A stretch of 64,000 nt of DNA, taken from positions 718,996 to 782,995 of the forward strand of contig LT598463.1 of assembly GCA_900074745.1 (NCBI GenBank), given 5' to 3'. The position numbers were made by a program, and so were the translations under genes. The DNA comes from Lachancea mirantina. Taxonomy: Eukaryota; Ascomycota; Saccharomycetes; Saccharomycetales; Saccharomycetaceae. Under the pieces are notes generated by a model. That model worked only from the letters and a program-made list of their open reading frames with translations. It was not told the DNA's origin and searched no databases. Shown here one piece after another: positions 38,999-50,443 of this stretch; the first letter of the stretch is position 1, and each line of letters opens with the position of its first letter.

Positions 38999-40604
38999 CT
39001 TGTTGCATTCCCCAAGGCGAGAAAGACGCAGCAGGTGCAGGAGGGGGCGGGCTGTAGCTGTTCTCTTGGGGTAATGTAGCCGTTGGAACATCGACATCTT
39101 GATAAGTTGTTGGGTCATGCAAGACCAATTGTGGGGTACTTCCAGCTTGGGGCGTTGGACTTTGTCTCATTTCACCATTGGCATAAGGTTGCGCTGCCAA
39201 TCCGGCCATTAATTGTCCGTTGCTAATCGAAAGATCGATCCAGGTTTTTTCTAAGACATCGATACGTTTCTTCAACCTATTCCTGTTCACTCTCCACTGA
39301 TATTCCAGATCGCAGTCCTTTGCAATTTCTTCTCTTATAAACCTTCCAATCGGAGTATCACCTAAAGCATTCAGGAATTCTTGACCTGAGCTGTTCAAAA
39401 GGCCTGTTTTCTCTATGATACATTCATTGAGCCTTTTCACAATGGAAGATACCGAGAGCGTACTTAAACTGTCATTTGAAGACTCCTTTTTCAAACCGGA
39501 GATCTGACCGCTAGCATTTACTGGTGCAGGCGTGTCCAACGATTTTTTCCTTGAACTCAATTTTTTGTTCTCTTCTTCATGATTGGCAACTTCTGCTTGC
39601 ATTTCTTCAACTGTAGCAGCAGTATCTGCAATTTTCTGTTTAAGTTCATTTTGGCGAGCCTCAGAAGTCTCCCTAAGTTTATCAATCAACATCTGTTCGC
39701 CTTGTTCTGCTTCCCATTTGGCCATGTCGTCCTTCATTTTCTGTGTCTTATTTTGAACTTGCTCAATATTCTTGATAATTTTACTTCTCTTCAGGTCGTA
39801 TAGCAGTTTGGAATTTTCCAGTGAGTTAATGCTGGATTTCAATGATTTTCTGAGATCGATTTCATGGGACCATTGCGCTTTCAAATTGTCAAGTTCTAAT
39901 TGCAGTTGCAACTCACTTTCCCGAAAATCTTGCAAGACTGAAGACTGTTGTTGTAGAACCTCGTGCAGGTCCTCCTGGGCGCAAACGAGAATGCTTTTCA
40001 AGTCTGTAATCGAATAATCTTGTAAATCCTGGACCGTAGTCAAGCTCGCATACGATGTCGGAGACTCAGTTGGTTGTGCAACTTGAATTTTCCTCCATTT
40101 GGCATCTGCTGGCAAATTGGACGCACCCCCGACGGTTAAATCCAATTCTTCGCCGTCCGCGATATCATTTGTGTCTCTTTCCGTCGCGCGGGAATCGTCA
40201 AGTTTTGTTATCACGTAAATTGGAGACGTCTTATTCTTGAAACCCTGTTTATTGACTGTGACAAAATCCAATTGATATCGCGTCTGAGGCTTTAGATGCC
40301 TCAATGAACAGCATGTGTAAAGAGAGGTCGCAACGTTTGGAAACATACCAATTTTAACGTTGTTCAGGTATAGAATATAATGCGAAATAGACCCTACTCC
40401 TTTATCAACCACTTCAGAAGGTTCGTTTTCCCACCTTATGGTTATCGATCTACTACCAATGTCATCAATTGACACTTTAGTTGTTTGCGGGATCTGAAGC
40501 CCCAACATCGACACTATACGCCAAACGGGGATCCCCAGAAACAGGAAAAGCCTGTAACACAGCCATATTATGGCACTTAGGATCAGTGCTGCATATGTAA
40601 GCAT
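38082..40604 (-). CDS. YEL043W-like ER membrane protein with fibronectin type III domain and coiled coil
   Basis: 840 residues (956 in YEL043W). Two hydrophobic stretches at ~1-38 form an N-terminal signal anchor. A fibronectin type III domain follows (~40-135: ISHYILYLNNVKIG, LKPQTRYQLDFVTVNKQG). Residues ~190-360 are a long coiled coil. The remainder is disordered, with a Gln run of about 20 residues near ~540 encoded by mixed CAA/CAG. A Ser/Arg-rich C-terminus closes it. The S. cerevisiae homolog is ER-associated and poorly characterised. The order GDA1, YEL043W, IES6 is preserved, with ISY1 inserted. Confidence 0.9.
38940..39003 (-). repeat. Poly-glutamine trinucleotide tract in the YEL043W-like gene
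   Basis: A run of CAA/CAG codons (read on the minus strand) encodes about 20 consecutive Gln residues after EQ. Such tracts are length-variable between strains. Confidence 0.9.
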
Positions 40605-41073
40605 CAGCCAGACGCAAAAACCTTGGATAGTTGATGTAGATTGTTGACATCTTGGATCATCATCATCAAATTTTTTTATGTAGAAGTTTGTCTATCTTTA
40701 CGATGCCAATCTAGCGAAGAAAAGCGAGGCAAGCGAGTCAAGCGAAGCAACGACCCTCAGTGTTGTATTTTGATAATTGGCCAGTTCCCTGTATGGTTAA
40801 GCTATCGCTTTATATGATACCGAAACTTCCGACCCTTTTGTACTTTTCTGTCCGATCCCAGCTAAGATCGCTAATGGCCCACGAACTCGCTGTCTTGTTT
40901 GGCAAGCGTCGGATATATCGACTCTGAGTGTCGCTCCTAAAATGTCATTAGTAGATTTCATGCTATCAATAGACACGGCGGCCCTCAGATGCGTTGTAAA
41001 CGTAGGGGAAATCTTGAAAGGTCTTGCGACATGTTACAACGAAAAACCATTACCACACACCTTCTCATGCGCC
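40605..41073. other. Intergenic region between the YEL043W-like gene and IES6
   Basis: 469 bases. It holds the promoter of the YEL043W-like gene and the 3' end of IES6. Short AAGCGA/AGGCAAGCGAGT-like reiterations occur near 40716-40750. No gene recognised. Confidence 0.5.
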
Positions 41074-41454
41074 TCACTTCAAAACGACGTTGTCGCCTCT
41101 CAGTTTCAAATATTCTTGGTCAATACCAGGTGCCATTGGCTTAATGACAAGGGAGTAAACTTCACTATTGTAAAAACGAAGTCCACTTCCTGGAGCTTTG
41201 TAATTTGCCTTGAGTCCCGTGATATCGCAATACTTCTTGGCGGGATATATGCTCGGTGGGGCCTCGACATTGAAATACGTGAGTAAGTTCTTGTCGGCAT
41301 TGGCGTGCGTAACGCGTTTCCATTCCTCTGACAAAAGTTGTCTGGTCGCTTTGTGACGTCTGTGGGGTTTCTTCCAGTTCACTGTCCGGTAAGACAAATT
41401 TGCAGTTGAGTTTTCGGCTGCAACGGTACGTAAATATTGAATTTTGGTGTCCAT
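41074..41454 (-). CDS. IES6: Ies6, INO80 chromatin-remodelling complex subunit
   Basis: 126 residues (166 in S. cerevisiae). The N-terminal disordered Asn-rich extension of yeast Ies6 is missing. The conserved part is complete: WKKPHRRHKATRQLL at ~27-41 and the YL1 C-terminal domain (FNVEAPPSIYPAKKYCDITG, NSEVYSLVIKPMAPGIDQEY, ending in LKLRGDNVVLK). Ies6 partners Arp5 in INO80 and is needed for nucleosome sliding. ATG at 41452-41454. The neighbours match YEL044W. Confidence 0.95.
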   Translation of the reverse strand: MDTKIQYLRTVAAENSTANLSYRTVNWKKPHRRHKATRQLLSEEWKRVTHANADKNLLTYFNVEAPPSIYPAKKYCDITGLKANYKAPGSGLRFYNSEVYSLVIKPMAPGIDQEYLKLRGDNVVLK

Positions 41455-41759
41455 GGGGGTTATTTGTGGATTTCCAGTGAGAGCGAGGTCGGTCGGAGTA
41501 AAGTGTTTTCCATTTACAGGATGTTAAAGTGACTAACTAATTTTAAACGGTTTCCATGGATCGTCTATATATTAGGAATAGCGACGAATAGCAATGCCCG
41601 TGAGATACCCGACTAGTATCTCTTGAGCTGTTGCCTGGCGAATCCCGCGAATAACTACACATAAAGCATAAAATTGTGGTCTTGATTAAGTCTTTGAGCT
41701 GTCTATATTTTAGGTTCTATGTATATGGTCCGTAGAGCTGGACGTGGCGAATGCCACCA
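41455..41759. other. Short intergenic region, nothing recognised
   Basis: 305 bases between two same-strand genes, IES6 (promoter side) and the YBR137W-like gene (3' side). Confidence 0.5.
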
Positions 41760-42329
41760 TCAATCAAGACTTAAATGGTCCTGTGACTGCTTTTGCAAGA
41801 ACCCACCCAGTGTCGCCATCGCGAGCGTGTGATCCTCCTCTTGCTTGAGCCCCGAAACGGTGAGACACGCAACAACGGCGTCAATGGCTTCGACAAAAAG
41901 TGGGATGGCCCCACCATGAACAGCATAGTTTTCGTGGCTGATGTAGAATGCTTCTTCCATTGTCTTCGCCTTTTTGCTGCTCATTTTCCTGCCCATGAAG
42001 AGACTAGAGTGTCCGAACCGGAACACAGTGTTCCGCTTGCGCTGCACCCATAGATCGTTGTCCAGGGCCGTGCCGTGGTTCGTGGTGGTGTGGAACAGAC
42101 ATTGACCTGATGGCAAGGAGATGTCGATCACAATGGCCTTATCAGGGAACAACCGAATCGCGTTCTCGCGCACAAAGCAGCCCAGCGCGAACGCGACCTC
42201 GAAATCGAATGTGGGAAGCGGGTGCTTCTTTTCCTGGCGCTCGAGCTCTTCCAGCTCATTAAAGGACACCCCCTTGGGAATGTACGACGAAATGCTATTT
42301 CTGAAAGCTGAATTGGACTCTAAAGACAT
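41760..42329 (-). CDS. YBR137W-like UPF0303 protein
   Basis: 189 residues (179 for YBR137W). Conserved stretches are FDFEVAFALGCFVRENA, AIVIDISLPSGQCLFHTTTN, GTALDNDLWVQRKRNTVFRF, GHSSLFMGRKM and the C-terminal ACLTVSGLKQEEDH. These are the hallmarks of the UPF0303/DUF336-like family. The S. cerevisiae protein is cytosolic and, as I recall, decameric, with links to the tail-anchored protein targeting machinery; its biochemical activity is not settled. In S. cerevisiae the gene is on chromosome II, away from IES6 and GLY1, so the location here is ancestral or moved. It diverges from GLY1. Confidence 0.88.
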   Translation of the reverse strand: MSLESNSAFRNSISSYIPKGVSFNELEELERQEKKHPLPTFDFEVAFALGCFVRENAIRLFPDKAIVIDISLPSGQCLFHTTTNHGTALDNDLWVQRKRNTVFRFGHSSLFMGRKMSSKKAKTMEEAFYISHENYAVHGGAIPLFVEAIDAVVACLTVSGLKQEEDHTLAMATLGGFLQKQSQDHLSLD

Positions 42330-43134
42330 TTGTCACTTGTGAGAAAATGGATCTGGCGTAATACGTCTCCGTGACAAAAACCAGGGATACACTCACGCGA
42401 TTATGGAATACCTACTCAATTTATAGAAACGACGAAGGTGTACCCTGGACGGAGCTTGTAGACGCCGCCGGTTATCCCCGGATCGCCGATCGAACTCAGA
42501 CGTAAAACATGATATCTTGAAACGACAAACACCACGTGACGTTAAAAGTAACTATTCACTAATGAGTCGTCAAACGAGTCAACACGTACGTAGCGATCCA
42601 GAGAACAACACCCAGACCCTCTAGATGGCATATGTCATACCTAACGAAATCCGCTTGTAGGAGAAAAAGAAAAGTTGAAGACCCGCCGATGTTTACCGAA
42701 CTCGTACAAACGTATAATAGAACGTAAGTGGGTTCAACTGGTGCTAATTCGCTAGTGGGTGGAGATGTAATGCGATGAAGATAACACTAGCATTGCGAAC
42801 CAATTGTGCACAACCTCCCCTAGACTATTGGTATGGGCTCTCTGCCTCGCCAGGGCTCAGGCCTAGGCTCCAGCGAGCCAGCGCTTAAAAAACGCCTTGT
42901 CCATATGTTCGGCTCCGGCAACAGAAGAAAGAAAAAAAGTTTTTCCAGAAGCGGGACAGGATTACTCATAGGAAGCTCGGTTGAAAAGTTTCGCTGCGCG
43001 TATAAATAGTTGCAGCGCACCCGAGACGCGCTGCTGAAGGCTACTGTTAGGCGACCGTAGAGTACATAGAAAGGTGATTAAGCTTGCACTGACCTAAGTT
43101 TCTAAAAGTCCACCTGTCAAAACCACAATCAGCC
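42330..43134. other. Divergent promoter region YBR137W-like/GLY1
   Basis: 805 bases. A CACGTGAC E-box near 42533 and a TATA box at 43001 are visible, with no extra gene. Confidence 0.5.
43001..43008 (+). promoter_or_regulatory. TATA box (TATAAATA) of GLY1
   Basis: A consensus match 127-134 bases before the GLY1 ATG. Confidence 0.65.
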
Positions 43135-44292
43135 ATGTCAGCACTGCCTGAACTCTACACTTCTGCCGCTAACGATTTCCGTTCGGATACGTTTACCACT
43201 CCCACTGAGGAGATGTTGAAAGCCGGATTGGCAGCTTCGATCGGAGACGCTGTCTACAACGAGGACGTCGACACCATCCGGCTCGAACAGAAGGTCGCAG
43301 AACTCGCCGGTATGGAAGCCGGATTGTTCTGCGTTTCCGGTACGCTTTCGAACCAGATCGCTCTGCGTACGCATTTGTTCCAACCTCCATACTCGATCTT
43401 GTGCGACTACCGTGCTCACGTGTACACGCACGAGGCCGCAGGGCTGGCGATCCTATCGCAAGCCATGGTGTCGCCTGTGATTCCCTCGAACGGAAACTAC
43501 ATGACGCTTGAAGATATCAAGCGCCACTATATCCCAGACGACGGGGACATCCACGGCGCTCCGACGCGGGTCATTTCGCTCGAGAACACCTTACACGGCA
43601 TCGTGTATCCTCTGCAAGAGCTGATCCGTATCCGGGCGTGGTGTCTGGAGAACAACATCAAGCTGCACTGCGACGGTGCGCGGATCTGGAATGCTGCCGC
43701 TGAGGCTGGAATTCCACTAAAACAGTACGGTGAAGTTTTCGACTCGATTTCGATCTGTCTTTCCAAGTCCATGGGCGCTCCAATGGGGTCGATTCTTGTC
43801 GGTGACTTCAAGTTTATCAAGAAGTGCAACCATTTCAGAAAACAACAGGGCGGTGGTGTTAGACAGAGCGGAATCATGTGCAGAATGGCGATGGTTTCGG
43901 TCGAAAGCGACTGGAAAGCTAAGCTGAGACAATCGCACAGAATGGCTCATCAACTTGCCGCCTTTTGTCAGGAACACTCCATTCCGCTCGAGTCTCCAGC
44001 GGACACCAATTTTGTGTTCCTGGATTTGCAAAAGGCCAAGATGGACCCCGATGTGCTTGTTAAGAAGGGTTTGAAGTACAATGTGAAGCTTATGGGCGGA
44101 AGAGTCTCGTTCCACTATCAGATTTCCGAGACCTCGCTCGAGAGGGTTAAATCTGCCATTTTGGAGGCGTTTGAATACGCCAAAGAGCATCCTTTCGACA
44201 CAGAGGGTCCCACCAAGATCTATCGCAGTGAGTCCACGGAAGTCGACATCGATGGGAACGCTATCCCAGAAATCCAGACTTACAAGTACTAA
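43135..44292 (+). CDS. GLY1: Low-specificity L-threonine aldolase (GLY1)
   Basis: 385 residues (387 in S. cerevisiae). It cleaves threonine (and allo-threonine) to glycine and acetaldehyde with PLP, the main cytosolic glycine source in yeast. The PLP lysine is K211 in SICLSKSMGAPMGSILVG. Other fold-type I aldolase motifs are NDFRSDTFTTPTEEML at the N-terminus, the FCVSGTLSNQIALRTHL segment and LHCDGARIWNAA (PLP-binding Asp). Codons are strongly biased, suggesting high expression. The order IES6, GLY1, fumarate reductase, TCA17 matches YEL044-048 apart from the YBR137W-like insertion. Confidence 0.97.
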   Translation: MSALPELYTSAANDFRSDTFTTPTEEMLKAGLAASIGDAVYNEDVDTIRLEQKVAELAGMEAGLFCVSGTLSNQIALRTHLFQPPYSILCDYRAHVYTHEAAGLAILSQAMVSPVIPSNGNYMTLEDIKRHYIPDDGDIHGAPTRVISLENTLHGIVYPLQELIRIRAWCLENNIKLHCDGARIWNAAAEAGIPLKQYGEVFDSISICLSKSMGAPMGSILVGDFKFIKKCNHFRKQQGGGVRQSGIMCRMAMVSVESDWKAKLRQSHRMAHQLAAFCQEHSIPLESPADTNFVFLDLQKAKMDPDVLVKKGLKYNVKLMGGRVSFHYQISETSLERVKSAILEAFEYAKEHPFDTEGPTKIYRSESTEVDIDGNAIPEIQTYKY

Positions 44293-46562
<2,270 letters not shown>

Positions 46563-46945
46563 ACTCATCGGTAAAGCAATTTTACTCCTTAACATTGGTT
46601 TTCACAAGAACTGAACCGAAATGCTTTCAACGAATCGGCCTCTTTGCGCCAGAGTTGGAGTATAGAGTCACCGAATAATGTTCGAGAGGGTTCTTCTCTT
46701 GCAAGCGATTTTTTCGTTCTTTTCGATTAGAATACTTCTTTAAATCGAAGTATTTCAGTATTGATATAGTTCATAGGCTCTTAAACGGCTTTGCAATCCC
46801 TTGCAAGCACGGTGTCATCCCATTGTTTGAAGTTATCCTTCCTGTTCTCGATCTCCTGTATTCCTCTTAATATCAATCGCCAATGACGGGTCCCACTCAT
46901 CTGTAGAAACAGTCGAGTTAACAGGCCAGGAAAGCGAACAAGAAG
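46563..46945. other. Intergenic region fumarate reductase-TCA17
   Basis: 383 AT-rich bases; nothing recognised. Confidence 0.5.
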
Positions 46946-47374
46946 ATGCCGACAAATTCTCCAGCTTTTGTCTCCATCATCAAACATGATGGTCGAGCTC
47001 TTCTCGTACACTCTTTGCAAGCTCAAGGAACGGAAAGCAACGAAGTTTTGAAGTTTAATGCCTTTTCCAACATGGCACTTGATCATTTTGAAAGTGATTT
47101 ATACAATTGGACTAGTTTAAGCAATGACTACCCTGATATCAAGCCGTTATTTAGGTTGGAAGATATCAATGTATTTGGTCGTTTGATTAAGCAAACGGGC
47201 CTCAAGATTATTGTAGGTTTCCGCTTAGAAGATGGGGTTTCTGACGAGGAAGTGGCTAATGTGTTCCGCGAAGTGTCAACGACGTATGTTAGAAGTAAAT
47301 GCAATCCCTTTGTCTTCAGTGAGTCGGATTTGGTGGAACAGTTGAAAAAGGCCTTCACAGCAAGACTTACGTGA
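46946..47374 (+). CDS. TCA17: Tca17, TRAPP II complex subunit (sedlin/TRAPPC2L-like)
   Basis: 142 residues (152 in S. cerevisiae). The longin-like sedlin fold is suggested by PAFVSIIKHDGRALLVHSLQ at the start, the helix FNAFSNMALDHFESDLY, the central LIKQTGLKIIVGFRLEDG and the C-terminal FSESDLVEQLKKAF. Tca17 promotes assembly of TRAPP II, the Rab exchange factor acting at the late Golgi. It matches YEL048C, the last member of the colinear YEL block in this window. Confidence 0.9.
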   Translation: MPTNSPAFVSIIKHDGRALLVHSLQAQGTESNEVLKFNAFSNMALDHFESDLYNWTSLSNDYPDIKPLFRLEDINVFGRLIKQTGLKIIVGFRLEDGVSDEEVANVFREVSTTYVRSKCNPFVFSESDLVEQLKKAFTARLT

Positions 47375-47406
47375 GGAAGGCGTTGCAATGGCCTCTCTCC
47401 TCAGAA

Positions 47407-49002
47407 TCATTCAAATTTGAATACTTCTTCAACCCAGTGCTTCACCACCACTTTTCCTTCTTCGAAATTGGGATCCTCATGCCGCACAATGGCACATGCG
47501 TGCGAGCTTGAAGTGTTGCGGATATATATTGGAAATTTCTGCCAAGCCAGCTTGTTGAGAGAGTCAATTATATCCAATTGCCTTGGCGAAATGGCGAGGC
47601 GGAGATTTTGCAGTGGCGGCAATTTCTTTAGGTTGGCGCCTTTAGCTCTTGAAATAATATGATCCACTGAAGTGGTTTCGAGCTCCCTAATGGTAGTGGT
47701 TATAGAATCGCTTGCATCTGATGTACTGTTGGGCACCAAATCCAGATCGGGACTTGACTCCCTCACTGCGGCAGCCAGCGTATTTTTCCTCTCGATAGCA
47801 TCATAGAGACTTTCAATAAACGTATCGGTTTGGTCGTTCAAGGACTCCTGAATATGCTGCTCATATTCGTTGGTCAAAGTTGCGGACAGGTCGCTACTAG
47901 CTTCAGATAGCGGCTCTAATGGGATGTCATAAAAATCCTGTATAAGTTGATGCGAGTATTTTCTCAAAAAAGTCGTTACTCTTACAGTCGACTTCACTGT
48001 TTCCATAAATCCGGATATGAGAAACCACACAACCCATAGTGGTGCGATTAATACGAGGTTGAGAAAGACAAGGATCCATCTTCCAATCTTGGCAATCCAA
48101 TATTTGAAGAAAAAATACTCACGTCTGTCGACCTTAGAACCATTCTCTCTAACAACATGAGTTTTCTCATGCTCTCCCTTAAGCTTTTCACAAATACTTT
48201 TATCAGCTATTTCCACATCCTCAATTCTAAAGATTTTAATAGGTTTCATATGGTCCAGAACAATCGGTTCATAACCCTTGATGTAACTAAAGCGGTGAAT
48301 GCCATTTTGTTCGGTGACGTCAAAAAATGGATCATTTCTTGAAATACCAGACGTCCACCAAGCAGTTCTCTTGTCATTAATGACATTAGCGTATAATGAG
48401 ATGTATCTGAACTCTTGTAGCGCCCTGTAAAATACAGACCCCTCCATTCCCATCAAATACACTAGCGGTAACCCGTTTGCACGTTTGACTTTATCCTTCA
48501 AAAACATTTGTTTCCCGCTGTTACCAAGCACAGTGGGCACAATTGCATTGAAGAGATTAACAGCCACATTTTTGCCCGGCGCCAAAACGCCCACATGCGG
48601 CGTGCAAAAAGTGGTGAAGTTGATGAGCTCGATATCCTTTTTCTTGAAAAACTGACGTCGATGAAGTAAACCGGCAGCGTATCTTGATATCAAACCTCCC
48701 AGCGAATAGCCGCAAAGCGAAAACTTGGTAACAGCTCCCAACTGCTCGATGCGATCTTCAATTTCCCTTGCGACTCTTACGCCACAGACATCGATGCCAT
48801 CGTAAGTTTTGTAACCCTCGTTTAAGTGTGTGGTATAGATCACGATCTCTTCATCCGTAAACTCACCTTCTTTACGGAGCCCAAACTTGCTCACATAGTG
48901 TTCCTGTAGTGCTTTGGAGATGTATTCCAGATGTGCTCCATGGCCCCAAAGTCCATGGACTAGGACGACTAAATGATACTTTTTGACACAAGGCTCTGAC
49001 AT
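47407..49002 (-). CDS. LPL1: Lpl1-like phospholipase (DUF676 alpha/beta hydrolase)
   Basis: 531 residues (450 in S. cerevisiae Lpl1). The N-terminus HLVVLVHGLWGHGAHLEYI is the DUF676 oxyanion region. The nucleophile Ser lies in LCGYSLGGLISRYAAGLL near ~120, a GxSxG elbow, and the TFCTPHVGV loop follows. A hydrophobic stretch around ~310-335 (WILVFLNLVLIAPLWVVWFL) likely anchors it to membranes or lipid droplets. The order of motifs and a middle membrane segment fit YOR059C/Lpl1 better than Rog1, but paralogs are similar. It converges on TCA17 and has tRNA-Gly genes upstream. Confidence 0.85.
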   Translation of the reverse strand: MSEPCVKKYHLVVLVHGLWGHGAHLEYISKALQEHYVSKFGLRKEGEFTDEEIVIYTTHLNEGYKTYDGIDVCGVRVAREIEDRIEQLGAVTKFSLCGYSLGGLISRYAAGLLHRRQFFKKKDIELINFTTFCTPHVGVLAPGKNVAVNLFNAIVPTVLGNSGKQMFLKDKVKRANGLPLVYLMGMEGSVFYRALQEFRYISLYANVINDKRTAWWTSGISRNDPFFDVTEQNGIHRFSYIKGYEPIVLDHMKPIKIFRIEDVEIADKSICEKLKGEHEKTHVVRENGSKVDRREYFFFKYWIAKIGRWILVFLNLVLIAPLWVVWFLISGFMETVKSTVRVTTFLRKYSHQLIQDFYDIPLEPLSEASSDLSATLTNEYEQHIQESLNDQTDTFIESLYDAIERKNTLAAAVRESSPDLDLVPNSTSDASDSITTTIRELETTSVDHIISRAKGANLKKLPPLQNLRLAISPRQLDIIDSLNKLAWQKFPIYIRNTSSSHACAIVRHEDPNFEEGKVVVKHWVEEVFKFE

Positions 49003-49356
49003 CTATGCATTCAACAGGTCAAAACTGTGGTGTGACGATAGAGAGCGAAAAGTCAAGATTAATTGTAGGCGCTTGTTCAATGAAATAAGATCAGATTAGA
49101 AAGATACGCTAAACCTCACAACCAAGTTACTTGCCTTTTCGAGGTTCGAGCAGCAAAGATGAAATTACAAGTAATGCCGTGGAACGAGGGTGGCTATGTT
49201 GCTGTTTTGTGGGGAAAGATTTTCTTATTAGTGTTATGGTGAAAATCCTCAGGGCTTTGGCGTGAAACGTGAATCCAGATTTGCGATACCGTGGCTTCGA
49301 CAAACGGTTTATGGTTATCAGTACATGCGATGAGATAAAGAATATACGAAAAAGGT
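49003..49356. other. Intergenic region LPL1 to tRNA-Gly(CCC)
   Basis: 354 bases with the LPL1 promoter and the T5 terminator of the tRNA gene; nothing else seen. Confidence 0.5.
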
Positions 49357-49427
49357 TGCGCGAGCCGGGAATCGAACCCGGGGCCCAAGTATGGGAAACT
49401 TGGATTTTACCACTAAACCACTCGCGC
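49357..49427 (-). tRNA. tRNA-Gly (anticodon CCC)
   Basis: 71 bases, no intron. The acceptor GCGCGAG pairs with CTCGCGC, the discriminator is A, box A is TGGTTTAGTGG and box B GGTTCGATTCC. The anticodon loop is TT-CCC-AT on the stem CAAGT/ACTTG. T5 follows on the minus strand at about 49349-49353. It reads GGG codons. Confidence 0.97.
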
Positions 49428-49796
49428 AGAGTGGTAAGGAGAGTGAAAACGTGTACTTCTTGGCAGAGGGTATAGCAAGTAATATTGATATCCTCAAAAT
49501 GAAGAACCAATAGTTTTGAAAATTCAGACTATATTTGAGACTCTTCTGCAAATTCATAATCGTCAAGCTTTTGAGTTTCCATGGAGTTTAGGGGTTCTAC
49601 TAACTTCGATAATTGCCCCAAGGGAGAAATAGGGATCTCAGGGCGCCTCTGTAAGACGTCCTTTTTTAAAAACTTAAAAGTAATTATTTTGACTGAGATA
49701 AGTTTTGTAGATGTCTTAATTTAAAGAGAATGCCAACTCAGTTCTTGTCACATCAACAACTCAACACTGAGATATCACCCCTCTCCTTAATAAGTA
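49428..49796. other. Intergenic region between two opposed glycine tRNA genes
   Basis: 369 bases upstream of both tRNA genes. No LTR ends or coding frame seen. Confidence 0.5.
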
Positions 49797-49867
49797 GCGC
49801 AAGTGGTTTAGTGGTAAAATCCATCGTTGCCATCGATGGGCCCCCGGTTCGATTCCGGGCTTGCGCA
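49797..49867 (+). tRNA. tRNA-Gly (anticodon GCC)
   Basis: 71 bases, no intron. The acceptor GCGCAAG pairs with CTTGCGC, the discriminator is A, box A is TGGTTTAGTGG and box B GGTTCGATTCC. The anticodon loop is TT-GCC-AT. A T6 terminator follows at 49871-49876. It reads GGC and GGU codons. Confidence 0.97.
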
Positions 49868-50443
49868 TTGTTTTTTGTTTGTGAGACTAAAGAGCACCCT
49901 GGTTCAAGGTATCTCGAGCTCTCAAAGATGCATCTCTTGCATGCTTAAGCAATGAACATTTTGATACTATAACTGCCATTCTGAAGCTAGGAGCTTCGAA
50001 TCTATATCTCACTGCTGCGTCGGGTTGACATTCAAAAATGACACCCTCAAAAATATACTATTACAGTTCTGAAAAGTCAAACAACTGCAAGTGCCGTTCG
50101 CAGAGGTGTTTGAATAATTATTGTAGTCGTCTAAGTAACTCCCACATCTCCCATCGTCGCAGGAGCTTCAATAGCGTGGAAAGTTATTAGTAGACAATGA
50201 TTTATTGGAGAAACCCTTTTAAAGAGCATGTCTTGACGAGGAATTGGCAAATCTGGGAAATAAAGAGGCCAGTCGTTTACCAGAAACGAGCCTACTCGAG
50301 ATTTCTATTCTCTTCTATATACTTCTATGTTTGTTTCCTTTATAGCATTAGCTGGCAAATGAACGCTATCAATTTTCTTTTTCTAAATTTCAACCTTGAG
50401 AAACCTAACCTTCAAAACTCACACCAAACCTGAGATAAAGTGA
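49868..50443. other. Intergenic region tRNA-Gly(GCC) to SCY1
   Basis: 576 AT-rich bases with the SCY1 promoter; a 78-codon frame at 50197-50433 ends just before SCY1 and shows no domain. Confidence 0.5.

Noticed and set aside
38886-39118. Poly-Leu ORFs opposite the Gln tract of the YEL043W-like gene
   Set aside because: They are antisense readings of the CAG/CAA repeat.
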